Source: Cryptomeria japonica (taxonomy: Eukaryota > Streptophyta > Pinopsida > Cupressales > Cupressaceae). Taken from it: 64,000 nt of DNA. Shown in pieces: positions 1 to 10,618 of this stretch. The position numbers and the translations under genes are program-made. A model generated the notes under the pieces. The model was not told the origin of the DNA, ran no database searches, and saw only the letters and a program-made list of their open reading frames with translations. The stretch lies in contig NC_081409.1 in assembly GCF_030272615.1 (NCBI RefSeq), forward strand, positions 210,165,190-210,229,189. The letters run 5' to 3'. Numbering within the stretch: the stretch's first letter is position 1; every line of letters starts with the position of its first letter.

Positions 1-439
1 TTTGTGTCGTTTTACCGGTCTCAGTGAAATTTATCACTACCGGTTAACTATGTTTCTTGATCTCTGCCTTGTTGATCAAATCTCATTCATCTGATCAAAT
101 TTTCTCATGTGGTCATGAAGTAATCTTCACCTGATAGTCATCAACGTTGCTGCAAAACCACATTCCTTCATCCTTCATATATTTCATGTATCGGTTGTCA
201 GTGTGAGACTCTGTCAGTCATTTTACCATTTGAGAACTTATTTACCGCTTCTAATGGAATTGCCTATGTTTACCGGTTGCACTGTATAATATAGATGACA
301 AGAAAATATAGTTGCCATCAATGACAACATACAAAATAGTCATCATACATAAATCTAATCTCTATGCACAACAAACATATACCAGTTGCATCAAGAAAAC
401 ACACATTACCGGTTTAGTACTAATGATCAAATGCCAACA
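1..439 (-). repeat. 3' LTR of the Sirevirus-like element, partial
   Basis: The sequence aligns with 52380-52828. On the minus strand it begins TGTTGGCATTTGATCATT, directly after a polypurine tract. The left end is cut by the window. It contains repeated ACCGGTT-type boxes. Confidence 0.85.
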
Positions 440-933
440 ATCTCCCCCTTTGGCATTGATGGCAACACTTAGGAAAGTTTTGTCAACTAAGTGTGCAAAA
501 CAAAAACAAAAATTGACTTCATGACATACACTCCCCCTTAGCAAGTGCATGCCATTACAAAAATGAAATCATTACTCCCCCTTAACAACATACAAAATTT
601 TGACTCACTTAAACTAATTCTACTCCCCCTTTGACAACAATGCCAAATAAAGAGGTAAAATACATACATTACATCAAAATTTGTCATCAAAAACTACATA
701 TATAGATAGATAGAAGAGTTTTAAGTCTTTACAATGCAATTCTTAAAAAAACATCATTGAAATGAAACTTTAACTGCTTAAGGTCATTGTCCCATGTTTC
801 TAACAATGTCTCAGTAATCTCAACATGTGCCAAAATCTGTGCAGCAAATTCTTCAATAGCATCAACATTGCTCATCTCCAGGGTAGACAAAATTGCTTCA
901 GACTCCTTGTACGCTCTCTATAAAATTTAAACT
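440..933 (-). promoter_or_regulatory. 3' untranslated region with four polypurine tracts
   Basis: Read on the minus strand, tracts of the form AAGGGGGAG lie at 442-451, 531-540, 575-584 and 623-632, the last one (442-451) abutting the 3' LTR. Polypurine tracts prime plus-strand DNA synthesis in LTR elements, and clusters of them before the 3' LTR are described for Sireviruses. No gene is seen in the rest of this stretch. Confidence 0.7.
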
Positions 934-1533
934 TTAGGAATTAAACTGATTCTTCAACTCCTTCAAGGATCTCATCCGCTTCACATGTTCAAAATCATAA
1001 ATTTCTAATATGTGCTGTAAGGCATCAACTAATTTACCAAAAGCTAAAGCGGAGTCCTGTAACGGTATGTATGCTTCACTTATCCTTTCTAGTTCCTTCT
1101 TTGTATCTTCTCTCTTTTTCTTTAAGTCAGAACAGAATAATGATACTTTAGATATAGTGGCCAAAATTTTACCTCCAGTTTCTATTCTGGTTATCAAAAG
1201 ATCTTTGTTCACTATTAAAGCAACCTTGCCTTTATCAATTTTTGAAATCAATTGTTCTCTCCTTCTCTTCATGTAATATTTTAATGATAAAGCATGAGCT
1301 GCCTCTTCAAGTGATTTTAGTTGTTCACTGGCATCAACAACTAACTGTCTAAGTTTGGCAATAGGGGTAGCCAAATGTTCTGTATCAGTCTTTGGTAGGA
1401 GACTTGACAAAATATCAACAACAGTTTGAATGGTCTCTGCTTCTCGTTTCTTCTCTTTCAACCTATTATTATGTGCACGAGATTGCATAAAAGTAGCAAT
1501 CTCCATTAACTCAGAAGAACTCAGATTGTCCAT
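934..1533 (-). pseudogene. C-terminal part of ORF2 of the Sirevirus-like element, coiled coil
   Basis: A 199-codon open frame, rich in Lys, Glu and Leu, with heptad-like spacing through most of its length (for example around residues 20-60 and 120-165). This suggests a coiled coil. It has no recognisable enzymatic motif. Upstream on the minus strand (1540 and above) the coding sense continues in a different frame, so this is the end of a longer protein after a frameshift near 1525, and its first Met is probably internal. Position after gag and before the 3' LTR is where Sireviruses carry an envelope-like or extra ORF; whether it is homologous to that is unknown. I do not recognise the family. 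Confidence 0.5.
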
Positions 1534-3049
1534 CTATAGGAATTTTAATACTCACGGAGTCCTCCTCCTCATCATCATCATCGATCAAGGTTTTGTTCTT
1601 CTTCTCTTGATCCTTATTATATGTCTTCTCCTTTTTCTTCCTCTGTTTTCTCTTTCCTCAAGTCTCTATTTCTTCCTTCTATGTTGTTGTAGTGACCGGT
1701 GGCAGTTGAATTTCAACATGATGTTCCTTTACTGATGGTGGTTGCATTTCCACACTTTGTTAAGTAGCCGATGCCTCCTCTGCCTTATTTTCCTCAACCA
1801 TATCCTTCTGGTTGTCATTGATAGCATCATTTATGTTTGTATCTATGGTTGCATTTATCAGTGGAGTTTGTGTTCCTACAGATTGAGCATTCATCGGTTT
1901 CTCACTTGATCTCTTATCAGTTTCCTTCTCACCTTCATTATTTACATCTTGTAGTTGGTCTTAGGGATCATCCATTTGTACATCAATATCTACTACATTT
2001 ACATTATCTCTCATTTTGTCAACATTATCTATGTCATTATTAATTGCATTACCGGTGTCATCATCATCTGGTATATCTATAGGCTTAGTATCAATAGGGT
2101 CATCATACAAGTACTTATTATCTAGCTCTAAATCTGTAGGCTTAACACCCTCAGGAAAATATTCTCCCTTTAACTTATCAAGTGTATCATCCTCATCTTC
2201 TTCATCTTTTTCTTCTTCTCCAGGGATGAGACCTAAAGATTTCTTTATCAAAATTTTAGTCTCCTTTTGGACTGATTTAGTATCACCTATCAACATTATA
2301 GTCAGTCTTTTCTTGGATATAAGAAAAGATTTTGCATTTACTCGTGCATCTTCTATTTCTTCCTCACTAGCTTCCGGTTGTAGGTGCTTAAGAGTGTAAT
2401 CAATAAATTATTTATCCTATCTAATGGTGGCTTGCCATCTTGTATCAATGATATTATAAAAGTTGTCTAGAATTTTCCCATGTAGCTCAATGAGTGCTCT
2501 TCTATACTTGTTCATATTGAAGATGACCGCATCTTCAATCTCCCTTCATTGCCTTTTAGACAAATGAGTAAACAGTATGTTTAAACCTTTGTAAATACCA
2601 TACTCCTTAATAATTGTAATCATTCTAGTGAAAGAATCTTCAAGTGTCAATATTTTCGTAGCTGCTTTACCTTTTTGAGTAGTCTTTTGCTTCTTAGCAC
2701 TTTCCCTTAGTGCTCTCTTATCTTCTTCCGATTTTATATCCTCTATATCCATCACTGGTTTGTGAGCTTTCTCCTTCTTTCTTTTTTCGGTTTGGGTAGG
2801 CACAACAGGAGGTTCAATTGTTTTACTTTTCCTTCGGAATTGTATTTTAGAGGATTTCCCTCTTTGAGATTCAGTAAGCTTCACCTTAGTTTCTTATGCT
2901 TTCTTCTTCTTAGTTGCTTTGGCTGCTCTGGTCTTACCAGTGGGGGTATCGGTTGGTACAATGGAAGTTCCACCTTGTTGAGCCTCATATTAGGCTCTTG
3001 TTGTAGCTATCTGTTCCTTTATGAATTTGGCCTTCTCAGCAAATGCATG
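1534..3049 (-). pseudogene. Central part of ORF2 of the Sirevirus-like element, charged region
   Basis: The minus-strand frame runs from 3049 to about 1534 with several in-frame stops. The longest open pieces are 2546-2884 (Lys-rich, many KK and KR pairs) and 1961-2296 (strongly acidic, containing a run of EEEKDEEDEDD and a DDDDTG stretch). It then becomes basic again near 1600-1660. When the Tat-lineage insertion is removed, codons at 3044 read in frame from the fragment ending at 19555, which confirms that the two were one reading frame. Composition is that of a disordered linker with nuclear-localisation-like clusters. No domain is recognised. Confidence 0.5.
3045..3049 (+). repeat. Target site duplication, left (GCATG)
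   Basis: GCATG precedes the 5' LTR and is repeated at 19555-19559 after the 3' LTR. A 5-bp duplication is expected for Ty3 integration. Confidence 0.92.
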
Positions 3050-3540
3050 TGTAATCACATAAATCTGTCCACTTAATTAAATGAATATTTAATATTTATT
3101 TGATTATTTAACCATCAATTAATAATTAATTAAATTAATATTTAATTAATTCATCTTAACCCTCTTCTCCTATTAATTAAATAAATTATTCAATTTATTT
3201 GATTTAATTCACTTAACCAAATTCAGACCATTAATTAAATAAATAAATCATATTTGTTTAATTAAATCTTCTCTCACATTTAAATAAATTAATATTTATT
3301 TAAATCCCCCAAAATCCCACCTCTCACATTTAAATAAATTAACACTTATTTAAATCACCTTTATCCTCCACCCACTTGTATTTTCCTACAAATGCAAGTT
3401 GCACAACTATTTTAAATAAATCATTTATTTAAAATCACCTTTATCCTCCACCCACTTGCATTTTCCTACAAATGCAAGTTGAACAACTATTTTAAATAAA
3501 TTATTTATTTAAAATCCTATTTATCCTCACCCACTTGAAA

Positions 3541-3690
3541 CTTTTAATGGTTTCCCTTAAAGTCTTCAAACTTAATGGCTTATTTCTAGAGTCTTCTTAA
3601 GCCTTTAATGGTTTCCCTTAAAGTCTTCAAACTTAATGGCTTCCTTCTAGAGTCTTCTTAAGCCTTTAATGGTTTCCCTTAAAGTCTTCA
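3541..3690 (+). repeat. 62-bp tandem repeat in the 5' LTR
   Basis: Units begin TTTAATGGTTTCCCTTAAAG and carry AGAGTCTTCTTAAGCC at the end. Two full units plus part of a third are present, against about two more in the 3' LTR (18173-18450). Confidence 0.8.
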
Positions 3691-4307
3691 AGCATTTTAT
3701 GCTTTATCTTCCTTTTTCGCATTTAAATAAATTAATATTTATTTAAATATTTATCCAAATGCAACTTACACCATTTAATTGAAATAAATGATTTTATTTT
3801 AATTGAAAATACCAAAATTCCTCCCACTTGCATTTTCCTACAAAATCCACTTGCATGCCTAAACCCCTTCTAGATTATTCTAAACCCTTCCTAATTAACC
3901 TAATCCATCCCCTAAATATTGTCACATTCCTAAGCAAATTGGAGTCACTTCTCAAAGACTCCAAAGTCTTTGAAAAGCAATTAATGCTTTGTGTGTTCAA
4001 CAAATTAACCTCTAAAATCTTCCAAACCACTTATGGCTCTTACATGACCATTAATGGTTAATTCCACTTGCACCCATGGTTAAGGACTTTGACCCCTAAC
4101 TTAACCCTTATGTCTCTTCAAAGCATTTATTTCTTTGACTAGGGTAACCATCATGTCCCCTTAAGCATTTAATGCTCCTTATCTCTCCTCATGGTGACAC
4201 TTGTCAACATGGGATTGGGTTGAAAGACCTCACATGGATTGAATACCATTCAATCCTAACCCTTGTTGAGATTACTCAATCTCAACCATCCATTGCTCCA
4301 TTTTTCC

Positions 4308-4315
4308 TATAAATA
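4308..4315 (+). promoter_or_regulatory. LTR TATA box (TATAAATA)
   Basis: A canonical TATAAATA in the sequence CCTATAAATAGAGCCC, about 465 bp before the LTR end, and repeated at 19089-19096 in the 3' LTR. This is the likely RNA polymerase II promoter of the element. Confidence 0.65.
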
Positions 4316-4773
4316 GAGCCCATTTCTTCATAATCCAGATCTTGAAAACTTGTATGCATTTAACCTATAGGCATTTTAAAGAGCATTTAGCATATCAAAC
4401 TAAAATCTTGTTATTTTGGTTAAAATCATTCATTTCAAATAGCATCTAGTATTTTAGCTTTCCATTTTACATTTGGAGCACAATACTAAAATCTCAATCC
4501 TCCATAAGCATCCATAATGCAAAAAGCTTACGAGAGCTACACTATTTTGGAACTTGGAGAGGAGAGGAACAAGGGAGAAGGAGTTAAGAGCATGTTAAGA
4601 GGCATTTGGAGATGTCTTATTATCTTTGTTTCATTTGTTAGATATATTAGCATGATTTTAGTATCTCTTTTGATATGCCTGTTTAGATTAGTTTTTGATT
4701 GACTAACACTAACGATTTCTTGTGTCTTGTGTTTTTTGTCATTTGCTAACCTTGTCCATTTAGCAGAGCATCA

Positions 4774-4792
4774 TTTGGTGAACCTGACATGA
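4774..4792 (+). other. Candidate primer-binding site of the Tat-lineage element
   Basis: TTTGGTGAACCTGACATG directly follows the 5' LTR. The TGG start fits complementarity to a tRNA CCA end, but I cannot assign the tRNA. A better-looking tRNA-Arg-type site lies far downstream at 6267. Confidence 0.4.
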
Positions 4793-7578
4793 ATCCAAAC
4801 ACCAAAAAGATCAATTTTTTTTAACCAATAACATGTTTGAATGTTGAAAATGTCACATAGGTTGCGCTTTAGCACTATTGAACTCGTTCTAGCACTATCG
4901 ATACTTGTTGTTCTAGCGCTATTGTTCTTACAATAGCGCTATTGTATCAAGTTTAGCACTTTTGACACTGTTTTGGCACGTTTGACATTGTTTTGGCACT
5001 ATTCCCCCTTTTTCAGTGCTTTTGCCTTCTCTGTCTTTCCCTTTCTTTTAGCACATTTGTGTTAAATAGCGCCTCTATTCAAAAGCAGACTAGCGCTATT
5101 GTAACAGAACGTTGTACAAATCACCTTGTAACCAAAAAAAAAAATAGGCTTGTAGAAGCCCATCGAATAGGCAGATTTTACTAACTATTTTTCTCTTTTG
5201 TGCAGATTTAAATTAGATTAAAAGGTAGATTTATATTTTTTTACTAACTTGTTTTCGAAGTTGGTTTTAAAAATGAATTCACTTTTTATTTTGGTTTAAA
5301 ATTAACTTCACATTTCAAATTTGGGCTTTTAAAAAAAAGAATCACACATTTGTTTGGGCTCTAAAAAAGAATTTCATTGGTCCAAGGTAAAAAGAACTAC
5401 AAACTTATACAAAACAACTTTATTTCTTGCAAGTTAGGAAACAAACTTCATTTTGGTGCTTAAAATCAACAAAACAAAATTTATTTTCTTGCATCAACTT
5501 AAAGAAATTTACAATCAACACTTTGTTTTGGGCAATCTAAAAAGAACAAGCCATTTTTCCTTCAAGCTCAAAAACAATTTTACTTCAAGCAAGATGTGTT
5601 TTCAATTCAGGTGATTAGGATTTCAAAGTTCCTAGTTTACAAAATATTTTGCCTTTGAAGTTAAAAAGAACACCATGGCTATTGGAGCAACATCTCCAAA
5701 TAGTTAGATCACATTGCAATGGCAGATTAAAAAGAACAAGTGTTTTTCATGCTTAGCACACTTGTGCAAAAAGGTTGGTCGAGTGGTCCTACTTCTAACA
5801 CACACTATCCTCTCCCTTGGCTTTTGTGGTCTTAGGTGCAAGAGAAAAGTGTTAGTAACACTCAAAAATTTTATCTTTTTAAGAGAGGCCTGCCAAGAGA
5901 CACATCACTCTTGGGAACGACCTTGCGCGGTAAATCCTTCGAGCCGCTAGAGAAATCAGGTGAGAGCGAAAGCTATAGCCTTGGGTATAGCTTTTTCTAC
6001 AATGTAACTGGCCGAAAGGACAAATGGGCCCCACCACCAGTTACAAGGCTCTTAAGTGAGTCACTGCAGAATGAACTTATGTCCAAAAACATCGAACATG
6101 ACTAAACACCTTTAAGTAGTAGCCCACCCATTCTATTGATTGAGGATATTTGCAATATAATTTAGTGCAAGAGCATAGATGGTTTTGCTCCCAAGATACT
6201 CACCATACATATTTCCTTGAGTAGAAACATAGCTTTTTGAAAAGTCACTTGTGACTTGATAAAAGTGGCGACTCCCCCATCATAGGGATCATCTATTTGT
6301 TATGCTCATGCAAGACTTAGTATATCACATCCTTACCTGCGACAGCAGGATTCATAAGGTATGTAGTACCAAAGTCGAAGAAATATCAAGATGTGGGCTA
6401 AATTTATCACAACTGGCCATTTGACCTTAGGGATAAAAAGTGTTTGAAGTGTCTTCGTTTTAGTCAAGACCAAGTACAAATTGAGCCGACTTCAGGCTTT
6501 GGAAATACACCTTAAAAATACATCTAAAAGAAGGGTCATATACAAGTCCAAGGATTGGGTTGATCTAGACCCATACTCATTTGTGCCTTTGAGGCAACAT
6601 TCTTGTGTTTGTGTGCTTGCTTTGTTTTCTTGTCAAAGAAAAATCAAAAAATCACTCCCAAAAACAAAGTATTCATCCAACCAAACATTTCTCGAAACAA
6701 CCAAACACATCAAAAACAAAGTGCAAACAACAAAGAGTCAAATTTTATGATCATTCTTCACATCTTGCGAAAGAAGAAGCGTCATCAGAATATCAACTTG
6801 AAAAGAAGACCATTAAGCTCAAAGGCTTTGATCAAAAGGAGGAAATTCTTCTATAAAAATAAACAAATCTTGTCTCACATAGAGTCTTTCTGCGTCACAT
6901 GTGTCTCTACCTTCAAGGCAAAACAAACGAATTTGATTCAAAATCATTGAACTGTAGAGCTTTTATGCAATATAGAGCTCTGAGTTATCACAAAAACCAA
7001 AGAGGTAAGATTAATCCCAACTTTTTCCCAAACATCTGTATCACATACAACACAGCTCGAGGAATACCACCAACACCCAAAAGAGAAGAGGTAGAGTTTG
7101 TCCCATTTGTGACACAAAGTTTTTATTGAAGTTGAAAACATTTCATCCATTATCTTACTCATACATCATCACTTCATCATCAATCCGTCCCAACTCTCAA
7201 AACATTAAGAGGTTCTTGTCCCAAGTTCTCTTTTAGATATTGCTTGAAATCAAAAAAATCACATCACTTTTTAGATTGTTTCTACATCTAGGATAAGCTC
7301 ATCCTAAGAGACACATCTACGCAGGTTAAAACTAGTTCATGAGTGAATCCTCCCATTACTAGGTAGTTCAATCTGTAACACATCTCAGATTTCTCTACAC
7401 CTTATCACATCAAAACTTATCAAACAAGCAAGCAATTCAAAGAAGGAATTTCAGTTACATCTACCTTAAAAGTGCTACAGATCTACATGCAACACAATTT
7501 ACCAACCATCAAATCTCTCATTTAATCAAAAACTCATCATCATCTTCACTCAACTTCAACAAAAAGCTTGTAAACAAA
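4793..7578 (+). other. Long leader of the Tat-lineage element
   Basis: About 2.8 kb between LTR and gag with no supportable gene. It starts with scattered TAGCGCTATTG-like motifs (4869-5105), then purine-rich AT sequence. A more GC-rich segment lies at 5870-6060. TGGCGACTCC at 6267-6276 matches the 3' end complement of plant tRNA-Arg(ACG), a primer site used in some Tat elements. Short open frames here (for example near 6481-6950) have low-complexity composition and no motif. Confidence 0.6.
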
Positions 7579-9158
7579 ATGGCCCAAACCCGATCACAGT
7601 CAAGGCAGCGAGAAATAGAAATGGAAGAAGAAGAAGAAGAAAATCTGAATGAATTTCAAGAAGCACTTGGAGGAAATGCGAATGATGAAAACCCAAGTAC
7701 TCCTACTCCTGCAACAATAGAAAGGGCCCAACATAACCCTCTCTTTAATAGACTGTTTGACGAAATACTCAGAAGCAATGCGGATGCTCACTTCTTAAAG
7801 CTCGCTCAAGAAGGAGCAAAAACTCCCCTCTGACTTTGATCTTGCCCAATTAAGACAAGCATTAGAAAGACAAAGTCACCATGAAGAGGAAAGAGGTAGA
7901 GATCCCATCAGATATAACATTCCTCGAGGTAACCCACCACCTCCTCCTCCAAATGAAATGGAGATGTTGCAGCAACAAGTCGAGAATCTCGCCCAACAAC
8001 TTCATAGTGGTGTCAAAACTAACCAATTCTCACACAATGACATCTGTCCCTATCCTTTTGATAGGAATCTTTATATGCCACCCTTTCCACGAGGATTCGA
8101 AACACCCAAATTCAAAAAATATAGAGGAAAGGGAGATCCCCGTGATCATGTCAAAGAATTTCATTCCGCTTGTCTTGAAGTAGCATATGAAGACACATAC
8201 CTAATGCACCTTTTTCCCCAAAGCTTGGGAGGAACAACCACATCATGGTTTTCCCAACTATCAGGTGGCATTAGAACATTTGAGGAACTCTTCCAGAAGT
8301 TCCTAGCTCATTACTCTCATAACATTGAATGCGACATCACCATGGCTGATCTGTGCAACACCAAACAAAAACTAGGTGAACTATTCTCAGTATTCCTGCA
8401 ATGATGGCACCAAATGTCTAGCAGACGTTCTCTTCAGTTACTTGAATGAGAACTAGTGGAAATATTCATTTCCAACTTAAACGAAGAAATGGAATTTCAC
8501 CTGGATGTCAAAGACACAGACTCTTTTAATGATATGATCACCAAGGGTTTGAAATGTGAGCGGGCCCTCATCAAGAAAGGACTCATCAAAATCTTTAATG
8601 AACCAAAAGATGGTCCTTGCCCACATTTCAATAGTGATAAACCAAGCTTCTGGAACAAAAACAAGAATATCGTCAACGATGGGGTCATGGATGCCAGGAC
8701 TATACAAACTGCACAATCTGTGGTTCAGTTTGCAGGACAAAATCCTCCACCTCAAAATAACACAAATGTTCCTACCAATCAAGGTCGCATCACATCTCAC
8801 GATGAACCAAGACCTCGTCAGCAAAAACAAAAACGCACATACACTCCCTTAGGGGAACCCATTGAAACAGTATTGCGACAACTCATTTCTCAAAATTTGG
8901 TCACTCTCCCTAAAACATCAAACTATGAACCTTAGGTCAAACCTGCATGGTGCCGAGATACTAAACACTGCGATTTCCACCAAGGGAGAGGACATAAGAC
9001 AAGTAATTGTCATCGATTGAAAGATCTTATTCAAGATCTTATTGACCAAGGAGAAATTGAAATAGAAGGACATGACCCAAAAACAACAAATAATGATCAT
9101 CTGATGTTTAAAAATCCACTTCCATCACAAGATCAAAGGGGTCCTTCCACTTCCAGGT
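7579..9158 (+). pseudogene. gag: gag of the Tat-lineage element, broken
   Basis: Gag forms the virus-like particle. The first Met (7579, MAQTRSQSRQ) opens an 84-codon frame with a Glu run. Coding sense then shifts frame near 7830 and continues from about 7841 to 9158 with stops near 8401, 8452 and 8933. Recognisable parts are the retrotransposon gag core (about 8090-8410, with FKKYRGKGDPRDHVKEF and the TTTSWFSQL region) and a single zinc-knuckle-like motif near 8965-9030 with C, H, GH and C in CDFHQGRGHKTSNC. That motif is followed by RLKDLIQDLI, as is usual in Tat gag. Pol follows in the same frame. Confidence 0.8.
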
Positions 9159-10204
9159 GAGGCACTGATACCACTAATTATACACAGGCTGCGTATAATT
9201 ACATTGTAAATCATCTGTATGATGCCAGTGAACAAGTTGCAACTATAACCTTCAAAAATCCCAACTCAAATTGCAATGTTGTTACACGTCGTGGCAAGGT
9301 CACTATAAAGGCAGCTCCACAAGGCACCACCTCCATCCCAAAGTAGTACAATCTTGTGGAACAATTAGACAAAACACCTATGCTTATATCCATTTTAGAA
9401 CTATTGTGCCTATCGCCATCTCATAAAACTATCTTGGATCAAGCACTCCAAGAGGCGTCAGTCCCTGCAAACCTGAATACAGACCAATTTCAAGCCATGG
9501 TTGGAAGTCTAAAGTCATCACCTTGTCTCACTTTTTCCGAAAGTGACAACTCTTCTTTCCAGCAACCTCATAACGCTTCGCTACACATTGAAGGCTTTAT
9601 CAATCAGCATAGGATCAAGCGAGTCTTGATCGATAATGGAGCGGGCCTGAATATTTGTACACTACAATTGGTCACAGCATTGGGATATGCCATAGAATCA
9701 GTGGATCCTCGCAAGAAGATCACAATCAAAGCCTATGATGATGCGGAGCGTTCATCCAAAGGAGCTGTGGTACTACCAATCCGAGTAGGCCCCATGGTAA
9801 AGCACATTATCTGTCAGGTTCTGGACCTTCCTCTACGATATAATCTATTGTTAGGAAGACCTTGGATACATGCCATGCAAGCCGTTCCATCTACCTACCA
9901 TCAATGTATCAAGTTCCCACATAACGGTGTAGAGATCACAATCTTGGGCGATGCAAATCCCTTTGCGTATTGCCATAATATCAGCCATCAACTAGAGATT
10001 GCCGTTCCTAATAATAGAGAAGCCATTTCCTCCACATCATATATAAGTCCCGCCTCTCTTGCCAGTTTGAACACCACTATACCAAAGCAAGAAAAGCTTA
10101 AAATGAAAATAGCAGAGGAAGGTCCTGGGGAATACAACTTGAGTCAACTCTTTTGTGTGGGACAAATGCCCACTTCTCCTAGAACACATGGTAAACCACA
10201 GTAG
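9159..10204 (+). pseudogene. Aspartic protease region of the Tat-lineage polyprotein
   Basis: The frame continues from gag; the longest open part starts at 9356. The protease core is near 9610-9880. The active-site loop reads LIDNGAGLNI, where Tat proteases carry D-N/S/T-G, and LLLGRPWIH is the second conserved turn. The segment before it (about 9340-9520) resembles the conserved spacer of Tat polyproteins (KTPMLISILELL, then a VGSL turn). A stop (TAG) at 10202-10204 interrupts it. The catalytic Asp and Gly are kept, so the domain itself looks intact. Confidence 0.75.
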
Positions 10205-10240
10205 GTACTCCAGCAACCACTAATCACACCAGCATGTGCT

Positions 10241-10555
10241 TTGACGTCTTTCATCCTTGGAAAAAGTCAAGAAGAAGAAACCCAAGATGAGGACTTAGCG
10301 GAATGGATCTATAAATATCCCCTCACCACTGATATACTGCAAGTTAAACTTCCTACAGCTCAGTATGGCAAAGGTCTCCTCATTATGCAAAGAATGGGGT
10401 ATGATGGTCAGAGTGCTTTAGGATATTGCAAACAAGGATGACATGAACCTCTGCTGCTAGAATTAAAGCCCAAGGATAATACAGGCCTAGGTTTTGAAAA
10501 AGAGATCTTTCCTAAACTCAAATTCAAAGGAAAACCCAGCAAACCATTATGTTAG
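10241..10555 (+). pseudogene. G-patch-like segment in the Tat-lineage polyprotein
   Basis: The sequence YGKGLLIMQRMGYDGQSALG (about 10361-10425), followed by NTGLGFE at 10480-10497, matches the pattern of a G-patch: a Gly-rich motif with hydrophobic helix and GxGLG ends. It is in the same frame as protease and reverse transcriptase, with stops at 10439-10441 and 10553-10555. G-patches occur near the protease of betaretroviruses and in some plant Ty3 polyproteins, where they are thought to bind nucleic acid. The domain name rests on motif reading only. Confidence 0.55.
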
Positions 10556-10618
10556 CCTACTGCAAAAAGGACACCTTTCATTATTAAAGTAGCATCAAAC
10601 ACCATCACAACTGCCCCA

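Larger units (their letters stand above)
3050..4773 (+). repeat. 5' LTR of the Tat-lineage element
   Basis: Matches 17686-19554 along its whole length. It contains AT-rich direct and inverted TTAAATAAATTA-type motifs (3060-3330), a duplicated unit of about 81 bp (3355-3517), a 62-bp tandem repeat (3541-3690) and a TATA box (4308-4315). Confidence 0.92.

Noticed and set aside
3828-4061. Open frames inside the Tat LTRs (also 4517-4702, 18586-18819 and 19298-19483)
   Set aside because: Present in both LTR copies only because of LTR identity; the 4517 frame has a hydrophobic tail but overlaps the transcript start region and has no family match that I recognise.
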